NCBI GenBank assembly: GCA_964015035.1
Contig: CAXHCA010000025.1
Span: forward strand, 1 to 57,089
Direction: 5' to 3'
Source: BQJU01 sp964015035
GTDB lineage: Bacteria; Bacteroidota; Bacteroidia; Chitinophagales; Saprospiraceae
DNA length: 57,089 nt
In this document: positions 50,005-57,089 of the stretch, piece after piece
Position numbering within the stretch: position 1 is the first letter of the stretch
Layout: every line of letters begins with the position of its first letter
The notes under the pieces: generated by a model
Databases searched by the model: none
What the model was told of the DNA's origin: nothing
The model's input: only the letters and a program-made list of their open reading frames with translations
Translations under genes and position numbers: made by a program

Positions 50005-50725
50005 GCGCTTGTCGGTTTTGCAAAAATTTAACGATCATTTTATTCAACTTTGCCTCACCCGTAATTGTGGCAATTTCGTTCATCGCCTCGTCCAAAATGA
50101 TTTTTCCATTCATCAGATAAACGACGTGATTGCACATCTCTTCCAAATCGTTTAGAATGTGAGAAGTCGTAATCAATAAGCGGTTTTGAGTTTGTGCTTC
50201 ATTGATTTTATCCTTTAAAATTTCATTAGAAATCGGGTCTAATCCCGCCGTTGGTTCATCTAAAATGATGACCTGAGGGCGGAAGTAAAAAGCCAGTGCT
50301 GCACTTACCTGCTGCTTCATACCACCCGACAATGCACCAAGCGATTTGCTTTCCATCTTTGCAATATGAAAATCATCGTACAGGGAAAGGTCATAATCAT
50401 GCGGCGACACATCGTTGCGTATCTTTTTGATAAGCGAAAAAAGTTGGCGAACTTTCATCTGTTCCGGAAAGCGGCTCAACTGCGGCATATAACCGATGTT
50501 TTTCCGATAGTCAGGGCTGAGGCTGATGTCCTTTTCCTGCATTTTGATTGACCCGCTATCGGGGATAACCAGCCCCAAAATGGCCTTTATCAAGGTTGTC
50601 TTCCCCGAACCATTGGGCCCGATAAGTGCAATGCTTTGTCCGGCTTTGAAGTCAAGCTGTATGCCATCGAGTACCTGCTGCCGTCCATATTTTTTAGATA
50701 TATTCTGAATGCTAATCATAAGCAT
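49991..50725 (-). CDS. nosF: NosF, ATPase of the NosDFY complex
   Basis: A 244-aa ABC ATPase. Walker A is GPNGSGKTTLIK, signature LSGGMKQQVSAALAFY, Walker B VIILDEPTAGLDP, H-loop TTSHIL. NosF powers NosDFY in CuZ maturation. It overlaps nosD by 14 bp and nosY by 14 bp, so all three are translated together. Met3 (50719) is an alternative start. Position between nosD and nosY is the standard order. Confidence 0.9.
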   Translation of the reverse strand: MLMISIQNISKKYGRQQVLDGIQLDFKAGQSIALIGPNGSGKTTLIKAILGLVIPDSGSIKMQEKDISLSPDYRKNIGYMPQLSRFPEQMKVRQLFSLIKKIRNDVSPHDYDLSLYDDFHIAKMESKSLGALSGGMKQQVSAALAFYFRPQVIILDEPTAGLDPISNEILKDKINEAQTQNRLLITTSHILNDLEEMCNHVVYLMNGKIILDEAMNEIATITGEAKLNKMIVKFLQNRQAHAEY

Positions 50726-51995
50726 AAGGTTTGATTTTAGGACGTTCGTCCAACAAGGCTTTCGGGATGTATTGTGGAAAAATTTTTTCGCCGATTTCCA
50801 TCAGCCGAACGAAGGGACTGTGCAGCAAAAATGTAGCTGAAGGCACTTCGTGCGTGACTTTGGCAAATAAGTTGACCGGTCGATAGGCAACATCGCCAAA
50901 ACCATCTCGGTTGAGGTCATACCCACTGTAATTACTCCAATAGTTTTCGGAGAAATAATTGTTGTTTTGTTTGGAGTTTGTGACGACTTCAAACGTGTTG
51001 GCGACAAAATTATTTTTGATGATTTTATTATCCAGGCAATTGCCTTTTACATCCATTGCCGTTCCGTTGAGTTTGAAACTATTTTTGGCAATCAACAACC
51101 GGTTAGCCCCTTCTGCCAGTATGCCGATGGTGTTTTCCGTGAAATGATTGCCCTCAATGGCGCCATCGCTAATTTCTTTGAGCAAAAGACCATAAGCGGC
51201 ACCGCCCCAATTGTGTACGAAGTGGTTGTTTTTCATGATGATATTTTTGGAAAACATGACCGCTACGCCTGCTCCATTGTCTCTAAAAAGATTGTTGATG
51301 TACTGATCATCATTGGAAAACATAAAATGCAAGCCATAGCGTAGGTTAAATTGGCTGGTGTTGTTTTCAATTTCACTATTATTGACAAATTCAAAATAGA
51401 TGCCGTCCCGGTGGCCCGTAGTGAAATTATCCCTGATGCTAAGCTGGTCACCTTTCCATGCGTGAATGGCATTGCCAGCCGAGGCTTCGTCCTTGAATGC
51501 GCCTTTGATTTCATTGTTATAAATAGTAGCGTGGCTTGCCTGTTCAATATAAATTCCAAAGAAGCAAGCGTCTATTTTATTATTTTCAACCCGTACATTC
51601 CGACAATGCACCAAGCGAATGGCTGCCGCTTCTTTTAGAAAGCTGACCCCTACATTCAAGAAATGGAAGCCACTGATGCAAACATCATCCGCCATAATGA
51701 TGAAAATATCTTCCGCCACTCCCTCGGCATCTATTTGGGCACTTTCGGTGGTAAAGAGGGTGATGGACTTGGTTATCATTAGTGATTTTTCCCGATACGT
51801 TCCCTTTTGTACCTGGATGCTATCGCCGTTTTCGACCATCGTCAATGCTGCTGCAATGGACTTGACCGAACCTTGTGTGCTTACGGTAATGGTCTTTGCC
51901 GAAAGGCCAAAAGGCAATAGAAATACGAGGGTGAAAAAGCCCAATCGAATGAACATATATCCCTTTTTATCAGAGCAATTGGTGAAAAATGTCAA
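50712..51995 (-). CDS. nosD: NosD, periplasmic beta-helix protein of CuZ assembly
   Basis: A 427-aa exported protein with signal peptide MFIRLGFFTLVFLLPFGLSA starting at Met14 (51956); the upstream ATG at 51995 overlaps the nosL stop. The body is a right-handed parallel beta-helix with repeats such as IENNTSQFNLRYGLHFMFS and NIIMKNNHFVHNWGGAAYGL, and a conserved C-terminal segment NYWSNYSGYDLNRDGFGDVA with PYAYD near the end. It delivers copper or sulfur to NosZ as part of NosDFY. It is 4-bp coupled with nosL upstream. Confidence 0.9.
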   Translation of the reverse strand: MTFFTNCSDKKGYMFIRLGFFTLVFLLPFGLSAKTITVSTQGSVKSIAAALTMVENGDSIQVQKGTYREKSLMITKSITLFTTESAQIDAEGVAEDIFIIMADDVCISGFHFLNVGVSFLKEAAAIRLVHCRNVRVENNKIDACFFGIYIEQASHATIYNNEIKGAFKDEASAGNAIHAWKGDQLSIRDNFTTGHRDGIYFEFVNNSEIENNTSQFNLRYGLHFMFSNDDQYINNLFRDNGAGVAVMFSKNIIMKNNHFVHNWGGAAYGLLLKEISDGAIEGNHFTENTIGILAEGANRLLIAKNSFKLNGTAMDVKGNCLDNKIIKNNFVANTFEVVTNSKQNNNYFSENYWSNYSGYDLNRDGFGDVAYRPVNLFAKVTHEVPSATFLLHSPFVRLMEIGEKIFPQYIPKALLDERPKIKPYAYD

Positions 51996-52423
51996 AGTGA
52001 TTTCAATAAAGTTTGCCAGTCAATGAGCTGCGTATGATACTGTTGATCTATATTTTTTTTATCTGAAAAGGCAGCCAAATTTGCGCCCATCGGGCTACGA
52101 AAATCAGGAGAAATTAAAAAATACAAATCTTCTACTGCGCTCAACTCCTTTGGCTTGTCGTAAGGTACCGCATATAATCCCTGATAATTTGGTGCATCCT
52201 CATTCAGGTGATTGACCATACATTCCGTCGCATCGTATTTGAGGATGCGCCCCTTGTCGGTGATGAGTTCTGCCCCAAATTTTGGATTGGATATTGTCAT
52301 TTTACAATAAGCACATTGGTCTTTTCCAAAGGCAATGGGCTCTGCTTCCCGCTTGGTATTACAAGCGGTAGAGCCAAACAGAAAAACAGAGAAAAGAAAA
52401 GTGATATTAAGCAGCCGTCTCAT
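51992..52423 (-). CDS. nosL: NosL, copper chaperone lipoprotein
   Basis: A 143-aa lipoprotein with lipobox STAC after MRRLLNITFLFSVFLFG. The copper-binding motif is in KDQCAYCKMTISNPKFGAEL, followed by KYDATECMVNHLNE and the conserved FSDKKN segment. NosL binds Cu(I) and hands it to the NosDFY complex for CuZ. It overlaps the preceding membrane-protein gene (52407-53015) and is coupled to nosD by a 4-bp overlap. Confidence 0.92.
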   Translation of the reverse strand: MRRLLNITFLFSVFLFGSTACNTKREAEPIAFGKDQCAYCKMTISNPKFGAELITDKGRILKYDATECMVNHLNEDAPNYQGLYAVPYDKPKELSAVEDLYFLISPDFRSPMGANLAAFSDKKNIDQQYHTQLIDWQTLLKSL

Positions 52424-53015
52424 TTTTATTCAATTTGTTGCGAAGCCAAAAGGCCGCAAATGACAATAAAATCGAAATCCCCAATAAGATAGTAGCCAGC
52501 CGTGGATAGGATTTTACATAAAAATTCAGCAAATCTTTTTCCCCAAAAAGCGGAGGCATATAGGTCATGCCTGGTACTTTAATCGGTGCATTGGGGTCCA
52601 GATTATGACCATAATCATACATCCATAAATAGAAATCATAGACGCCTAGCAGGCCCAAAATGCTCAATAGTATTCCCCAAAAGAGAAAACCCCAGGCCCG
52701 ATTTAGAAAAGCGAATAATAGTCCTATTGCCATCATGAAATAAACCACGTAAGGAAAATATTTAAGCTCTGGTATAGCCTCAGGCTCAATATATTTCATT
52801 CCGATGTAGTGGTTCAGGATGTTAATATTATTGATGATATTTCCGCCTCCTTCGTCGCCTGAAAATTTGTTAATCCAAATATTTAGACGCAGTCCCCCTG
52901 GAAACTGTGGTGCTTCCAGCGTGATTTGCCAGAGTGGAAAAAAGAAGACCCCCAGCAATAAAAAGACAGCCACCAGCATCAGAATTTGTGGTGATTTTTG
53001 ATTTTTCATAGACAT
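52407..53015 (-). CDS. Membrane protein of the nos cluster (NosB-like, tentative)
   Basis: A 202-aa protein with an N-terminal membrane segment, a periplasmic part of about 70 residues (FPLWQITLEAPQFPGGLRLN, NIINNINILNHYIGMKYIEP), then three more membrane segments (AIGLLFAFLNRAWGFLFWGI; LGLLGVYDFYLWMYDYGH; YPRLATILLGISILLSFAAF). Clade II nos clusters regularly contain a polytopic protein called NosB next to nosZ, and its position after nosZ fits, but I recognise it from context, not by signature. The HYIGMKY and YDYGHNLDP stretches may bind metal. It overlaps nosL by 17 bp, so it belongs to the same transcript. Confidence 0.65.
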   Translation of the reverse strand: MSMKNQKSPQILMLVAVFLLLGVFFFPLWQITLEAPQFPGGLRLNIWINKFSGDEGGGNIINNINILNHYIGMKYIEPEAIPELKYFPYVVYFMMAIGLLFAFLNRAWGFLFWGILLSILGLLGVYDFYLWMYDYGHNLDPNAPIKVPGMTYMPPLFGEKDLLNFYVKSYPRLATILLGISILLSFAAFWLRNKLNKNETAA

Positions 53016-53037
53016 TTATTTCAAAAGATATCTTTAA

Positions 53038-53066
53038 AAAGTCATGGCTGCTACAGCCATGACTTT
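53038..53066 (-). terminator. Hairpin between nosZ and the NosB-like gene
   Basis: AAAGTCATGGCT (53038-53049) pairs perfectly with AGCCATGACTTT (53055-53066) with a 5-nt loop, and on the minus strand it runs into TTTTT. It lies 12 nt after nosZ. It probably lowers read-through into the assembly genes, so nosZ would be made in excess of its maturation factors. Confidence 0.75.
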
Positions 53067-53078
53067 AAAGAAAATGGA

Positions 53079-55094
53079 CTATTTTCCTTGTTTTTTCAAC
53101 ATTTCACGAAGCGTTTCTTCATCTTGATTTTCGTTGTTCAACCCCCATTGGAGTTTGGTGTCAGAGTTGCGAGGAGAAACTCTGGCATACCCAGACATCT
53201 CTTGGTGTAAAGCACTACAAAAGTCGGTACAGTAGTAGGCAAAAACCCCAGGCTTCTTAGGCTCCCATTTGAGCGTGCGGGTTTGTCCGGGCATCACTAA
53301 AAGTTCGGCATTGTTTGCCCCTTGCATCGCAAAGCCGTGTGGCACGTCCCAGTCTTGCTCCAAATTGGTAACATGGAAGTATACCTCGTCGCCGACCTTG
53401 AAACCTTCAATATTGTCAGGTGCGAGGTGACTGCGGATCGTGGTCATGTAAACGTGTACGACATTGCCTTCACGCACCACTTTTGCCTGACCTTCCCCTT
53501 TGGCAGCATAAGGGTGTTGATTTTCTTCTATGGCATAAAATTTCTTCGTATTCGGCACAATTTTGCTGGCTGGAATTGCCTGTGCATAATGCGGCTCCCC
53601 TTTGGTCGGGAAGTCTAGAATCAACTTCATTTTATCGCCGCTGATATCAAACAGCTGTGCACTATGTGCCAATTCAGGGCCTGTAGGCAAGTATCGGTCT
53701 TTGGTGATTTTGTTCATCGCCACCAGGTATTTGCCGTAAGGCTTACGCGTTTCTCCACCGGGGATCACCAGGTGACCAGGGGAATAAAAAGTAGATTGGC
53801 GGTCCAGGATTTCTAATTTTTCAACATCCCATTTGACTACTTCTGAAGAAATAAAGAAGGTCGTGTAGGCATTTCCTTTGCCGTCAAACTCGGTATGTAG
53901 AGGCCCTAAACCCGGCTTTTGTAAAATACCATGCAAGCCTGCTTCGTAATTGATAATCGGAATACCGTCAATATCGCCGGCAAAGTTTTTACTGTCAATG
54001 GCAGCCATTAATTTATCGAAAGAGTAAATAGACATATCTGCCGATAGCTTGCCATTGCCAACAATGTATTCGCCCGTGGGGTCCACATCACAACCGTGTG
54101 GTGATTTAGGGACTGGAATGAAATAAACCATATCGGGACAATCCTTTGGGTCAAGGATAGTCGTCTTTGTCATTTCTTTGGGAGTAACAATGCCCGTACC
54201 TTCGTCCATCAAGTTGTGATAGTACGAAGTTGTCCGTTCTTTACCCTTGCCTGCTTTGAGGTACTCTTCAGCTTTTTTCCAGTTGACAATTGCCAGCAAA
54301 TCCTTGTCTTTTTGCGAGGCGTTGACTTCTAAAAGGGTGTAGGCTTGTTCTGAATTATAAGTGGTCAAAAAACTCCAGCCGTGTGATTTTCCTTTTCCAT
54401 TACGAGCCAGGTCATAGTTAAAACCCGGCATAGCAATTTGGAAAGACAAATTCATTTCTCCCGAATTTTTATCCACCGCAACGTAGTTAATCAAGCCCGT
54501 AAAGTTCTCCTTATAACTGGCAATAGATACATCTTTCTGTGGGATAGGTACACTAAATCGAGTACCCGACACGAGGTATTCAGAATTTTCGGTAATAAAA
54601 GGCGCACAGTGTAGGCCTGCAACGTCTGGAATTTCCAATATTTCTGCTGTTTCAAAAGTAGTCAGATCAATTCGTGCAATACGAGGGGTATTGTTTCCAT
54701 TGACAAACAACCAACGGCCATCAAATTCGCCATTGGTTTGTGAAAGTTCGATGTGATGGGAGTCGTCCCAAGGCACTTCACCGTAAGAAGTTTGGAAAAA
54801 GCCTTTGGTTTCTTCGCTGTACCCGTATCCATTTTCAGGATATACGGAAAATACCGGAATTTCGCGGAGCAATCGGCCAGAGGGTAACCCGTAAGCGGTA
54901 ACGTGACCACTAAATCCGCCCGACATAAAGGCATAAAATTCGTCATATTCGCCCGGGGCAACGTAAGCTTGCTCAGCGGCATTGCCTTCAACGACACTAC
55001 CGACATCTTTTTGCCCGCAACTACCCAACAGTAGTACTACGGCAACGAGAAAGCCGATTGGTTTAAATATTGTGTTTTTCATTTTTGTAAACAT
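53079..55094 (-). CDS. nosZ: Nitrous oxide reductase NosZ, Sec-exported lipoprotein form (clade II)
   Basis: A 671-aa periplasmic copper enzyme reducing N2O to N2. The N-terminus has no twin-arginine motif; instead FLVAVVLLLGSCG is a Sec lipoprotein signal (Met5, 55082, is an alternative start), so it is clade II. The seven-bladed propeller supplies the CuZ His ligands: likely in DDSHHIELSQ, AGLHCAPF, KSHGWSF, SPHGCDVDPTG, GPLHTEFDG and GEPHYAQA. The C-terminal cupredoxin holds CuA: YYCTDFCSALHQEMSGYARV, with preceding His in WDVPHGFAM. All expected ligands are visible. It lies between a cytochrome c and a NosB-like gene. Confidence 0.95.
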   Translation of the reverse strand: MFTKMKNTIFKPIGFLVAVVLLLGSCGQKDVGSVVEGNAAEQAYVAPGEYDEFYAFMSGGFSGHVTAYGLPSGRLLREIPVFSVYPENGYGYSEETKGFFQTSYGEVPWDDSHHIELSQTNGEFDGRWLFVNGNNTPRIARIDLTTFETAEILEIPDVAGLHCAPFITENSEYLVSGTRFSVPIPQKDVSIASYKENFTGLINYVAVDKNSGEMNLSFQIAMPGFNYDLARNGKGKSHGWSFLTTYNSEQAYTLLEVNASQKDKDLLAIVNWKKAEEYLKAGKGKERTTSYYHNLMDEGTGIVTPKEMTKTTILDPKDCPDMVYFIPVPKSPHGCDVDPTGEYIVGNGKLSADMSIYSFDKLMAAIDSKNFAGDIDGIPIINYEAGLHGILQKPGLGPLHTEFDGKGNAYTTFFISSEVVKWDVEKLEILDRQSTFYSPGHLVIPGGETRKPYGKYLVAMNKITKDRYLPTGPELAHSAQLFDISGDKMKLILDFPTKGEPHYAQAIPASKIVPNTKKFYAIEENQHPYAAKGEGQAKVVREGNVVHVYMTTIRSHLAPDNIEGFKVGDEVYFHVTNLEQDWDVPHGFAMQGANNAELLVMPGQTRTLKWEPKKPGVFAYYCTDFCSALHQEMSGYARVSPRNSDTKLQWGLNNENQDEETLREMLKKQGK

Positions 55095-55132
55095 TTTGAT
55101 TTGAAAATAGGAGGCAACTCCTTATTCATTAA

Positions 55133-55636
55133 TTACATCGCTGCTTCGTCTTTTTTTCCAACTTTTTCCATGTCGTTTTCCCGCATAAATTCTAAGATAG
55201 AGCGGGCATCACCAACCGATACTGATTGATTGGGCATTCGGGTCAAACATTCTTCCAGTAATTTTTGTGCTTCGGGGTCTTCCTCAAGCATGATATCCAC
55301 GTTGGTGATCATGTTCATGATCCACTCTGGACGACGTCTATTGGTCACGCCTGCCCATCCGGGACCCACCACACGTTGGTCAGTGAGCTTATGGCAAGCT
55401 GCACATTTCATTTCATAAATGGCTTTTCCACTGACAATCATGCTTTCCTCTAAAGGATCGGTCAGCTCTACATTTTTGACCTCGCCAATTCCTTTGGGGT
55501 CGGCTTCGGGGGGCGTTTCAATCATGGATTTAGGCTTTGAGTTGCTTGCATTTTGCTGATTGTCAGACCCTCCGCCACAGCTTGCCATAAAAGCAATTAG
55601 GGCGAAAACAACTAAAACAAGATTGATTTTTTTCAT
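55133..55636 (-). CDS. Lipoprotein cytochrome c of the nos cluster
   Basis: A 167-aa protein with lipoprotein signal ending FMASCGGG, a Ser/Asn/Pro-rich linker, then a class I monohaem cytochrome c: haem motif CAACHKL (about residue 80) and a distal Met in CLTRMPNQSVS. It is 38 bp from nosZ, and probably delivers electrons to the CuA site of NosZ. Being lipid-anchored like NosZ, it may stay next to it on the same membrane face. A nosC-like name is possible but not certain. Confidence 0.88.
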   Translation of the reverse strand: MKKINLVLVVFALIAFMASCGGGSDNQQNASNSKPKSMIETPPEADPKGIGEVKNVELTDPLEESMIVSGKAIYEMKCAACHKLTDQRVVGPGWAGVTNRRRPEWIMNMITNVDIMLEEDPEAQKLLEECLTRMPNQSVSVGDARSILEFMRENDMEKVGKKDEAAM

Positions 55637-55678
55637 TGTAAATTTTTTTAAAAAGTTAAATTGGATTATCGCATTATT

Positions 55679-56935
55679 TTACTCATGTTTATACCCCGTA
55701 GAAACGTGGTGTTTTTCTGTTTGAAAAAGCGTCGTAAAAACCAATAGTAAGGCAATTGGGAGTAGCAGCGTTACCACAAAAATTATACTGTGATAATATG
55801 GCATAAATCCTTTTCCAGCCCAAAGCAATATGCCTTGTACAAAAAGCATAGCCTCCGTTAGAATAAAGCCAATGGTCAATAAGCGATAGCCCATCGTAGC
55901 CATGGTTGTTTTGGGGAGCAAGTGCCGATGCAGGAGCAAGGCAATCAGACTTAGACTAAATGCGCCCAACATGCTCAGGTGGATAAACCCGATGACAAAG
56001 TTTCTTATGGTATAAGAAACCTTAGCAATAAAAGGCAAGGCCACTGCACCTTGTACGACGACTTTTAGGGCCAAACTCAGTAGCCCCAATTGCAATAGCC
56101 AACCCGACAAGCTGCGATCGGCAAAGGGGAATGTTGTACTTTTAGAAAAACCTTTCGCCAGTAAGAAAAAAGCAATAATTTGCAAAATCACTCCCGTTGA
56201 ATTAAGGTAAAACAAGAAGTCCTCGGGAGTACTCCAGGTGATGCTGAGCGTATAAGTAAGCAGCAAAGAAATTTGCAATATCAAAAAAGTTCCTTTGGGA
56301 AGTTGGACGGCCGAACCCTTAACTTCCGACTGGTTGAAAAGTAAAGCTAAAATGCCATAGGTGAACCAGCCGTTGAATTGTAAATGCAAAAAGAACTGAA
56401 TGGAGGCAAAATACAAGGGGTGGAGCTTGCCGAGCAACATACTTACGGGAGCAATAGCCCACAAGCCAAGCGTAGAGAAAATCATCCAGTAAATAGCCCA
56501 TTTCGCAAATTTCACCGCATTAGTAGGCGGCAGTTTCTTAATATCTTTTAAAAAATGCCACGAAAAATAATAGGCAACCAAAAGATGCAACGTGCTAAAT
56601 GCGATGCTAACAGGACCATAACCCTGATACAAAAAAGCGAAAAACATTCCTACTCCTGCCAGCAAATTCCCCCAAAGCGCATTTCGATATACCTGCTGAT
56701 TGGTCATATTGGGAAGTAAATAAAACACCAGAGCGCCCGCTAATGCCGTAAATCCCCAGCCCAACATCGCAGTATGGGAATGAGCATGTAGTACATTTCT
56801 ATAATCCAAAAATGGCACTTCTTGCAGATAAATATACCGCATTAGCGTACCCAAAATAGCAGCTAACAAAAAGAAGCCAATCGCTATTTTAGCGGTGAGC
56901 CGTTGAGCATTATTTGGTGTAGGTACTGTGGTCAT
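55679..56935 (-). CDS. Haem-copper-oxidase subunit I-like membrane protein
   Basis: A 418-aa protein with about twelve membrane segments. YRNVLHAHSHTAMLGWGFTA (residues 46-65) resembles the H-x-H region of the low-spin haem site in cbb3/NorB-type subunit I; further His occur in FFLHLQFNGWFTYG, FIHLSMLGAFSL, LLHRHLLP and YYHSIIF. Full oxidases of this class have about 470 or more residues and a His-Tyr or Glu-rich catalytic centre, which I cannot identify, so it may be a haem-b quinol or cytochrome partner without oxygen chemistry. It is the first gene of the nos set, 42 bp before the cytochrome gene. With no nosR, nosG or nosH present, it is a candidate membrane electron entry point. Confidence 0.65.
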   Translation of the reverse strand: MTTVPTPNNAQRLTAKIAIGFFLLAAILGTLMRYIYLQEVPFLDYRNVLHAHSHTAMLGWGFTALAGALVFYLLPNMTNQQVYRNALWGNLLAGVGMFFAFLYQGYGPVSIAFSTLHLLVAYYFSWHFLKDIKKLPPTNAVKFAKWAIYWMIFSTLGLWAIAPVSMLLGKLHPLYFASIQFFLHLQFNGWFTYGILALLFNQSEVKGSAVQLPKGTFLILQISLLLTYTLSITWSTPEDFLFYLNSTGVILQIIAFFLLAKGFSKSTTFPFADRSLSGWLLQLGLLSLALKVVVQGAVALPFIAKVSYTIRNFVIGFIHLSMLGAFSLSLIALLLHRHLLPKTTMATMGYRLLTIGFILTEAMLFVQGILLWAGKGFMPYYHSIIFVVTLLLPIALLLVFTTLFQTEKHHVSTGYKHE

Positions 56936-56961
56936 TCGTTTTATATCTTGCTTAATAATTT

Positions 56962-56987
56962 TGGTTCGTAGACAAATCCCGTGATTC
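56962..56987. repeat. Repeat B left-end fragment, abutting repeat A copy 7
   Basis: GGTTCGTAGACAAATCCCG followed by TGATTC matches the inverted left end of the B copy at 7563 over GACAAAT-CCGTGATTC with few differences. Repeat A begins immediately after it, which supports A having inserted into B. Confidence 0.55.
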
Positions 56988-57089
56988 AGTGCTTGTTTGG
57001 AGGTGGTGCTTTAGCAGCGAAAATTGCAGATTTGGGGTTCTCGCAAGGCTCATTTTTGAGCCCGTCTCGGCTCAGCCGAGATGGACGAA
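56988..57089. repeat. Repeat A, copy 7 (truncated by window end)
   Basis: The left end AGTGCTTGTTTGGAGGT (56988-57004) is followed by GGTGCTTTAGCAGCGAAAAT, GGTTCTCGCAAGGCTCATTT and the palindrome CTCGGCTCAGCCGAG, then the window stops. From GTGCTTTAGC on it is nearly identical to the first 50 bases of the window. Confidence 0.85.

Noticed and set aside
49237..50725. NosF and NosY as a drug or generic exporter
   Set aside because: They overlap nosD, and the order nosD-nosF-nosY with nosL is diagnostic of the N2O reductase maturation complex.
55679..56935. Complete cbb3 oxidase or NO reductase subunit
   Set aside because: Too short, and the catalytic His set could not be found; called oxidase-like only.
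1..57089. Prophage, integron, CRISPR array or tRNA-anchored island
   Set aside because: No integrase, phage structural gene, cas gene, regularly spaced repeat or tRNA was seen.

Overview
The window reads as chromosomal DNA of a Bacteroidota bacterium, most likely a member of the Saprospiria (Saprospiraceae / Lewinella / Haliscomenobacter-like). Supporting signs: long secreted proteins ending in type A or type B type IX secretion (T9SS) sorting domains, Cys-rich HYR-like repeats, a Sec-type lipoprotein nitrous oxide reductase with its accessory genes, a Bacteroidota-type TonB, a GlmU-like LbH protein, a GH3-family protein, and promoters of the TTG-N19/20-TAnnTTTG type (best at 15841-15871, 34981-35011 and 37478-37508). 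I see no rRNA, tRNA, CRISPR array, integrase or intact transposase. Taxonomy is inferred from gene content only.

Layout. 1-813: gene-free, with the end of a palindromic repeat (A) and a 163-bp inverted-repeat element. 814-4776: giant T9SS surface protein with HYR-like, dockerin-like and cohesin-like parts. 5472-7555: DUF1571-like protein carrying a LysM insert, then an HI0933-type flavoprotein. 7657-13004: three co-directional secreted proteins of the DUF3857/transglutaminase group, one lacking the catalytic residues. 13181-16845: FtsX-type permease and a Ca2+/Na+ antiporter. 17276-22718: T9SS proteins, with two LamG paralogues flanking ybaB. 22722-23921: moeA. 24363-26878: betaine/choline-type ABC importer whose fused substrate-binding domain appears circularly permuted. 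27069-34948: mixed housekeeping genes (VOC protein, DEAD-box helicase, TonB, CoaX, methyltransferase-like protein, GlmU-like protein, L31). 35023-44572: two orphan histidine kinases, gamma-carbonic anhydrase, GH3, LysE, SufS, cupin, a 54-aa DUF1328 protein and a GNAT-nitrilase fusion. 44664-49107: tight three-gene operon of a large ATPase, an MscS-like channel and a cation/proton antiporter. 49237-56935: nos cluster for N2O respiration (HCO-like membrane protein, cytochrome c, NosZ, NosB-like protein, NosL, NosD, NosF, NosY), all on the minus strand.

At least seven copies or fragments of repeat A (67-193 bp, about 17-bp inverted ends AGTGCATGTTTGGAGGT / ACCTCCAAACATGCACT) are scattered between genes; three are joined to or nested in a second inverted repeat B (ends GGTTCTTTGACAAAT). 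The window begins and ends inside repeat A, as expected if an assembly contig broke at this repeat.

The observations most worth following up are the permuted binding domain in the ABC importer, the ATPase-MscS-antiporter operon, the nested A/B repeats, the pseudo-transglutaminase, and the compact nos cluster with a lipoprotein NosZ and an oxidase-subunit-I-like partner.
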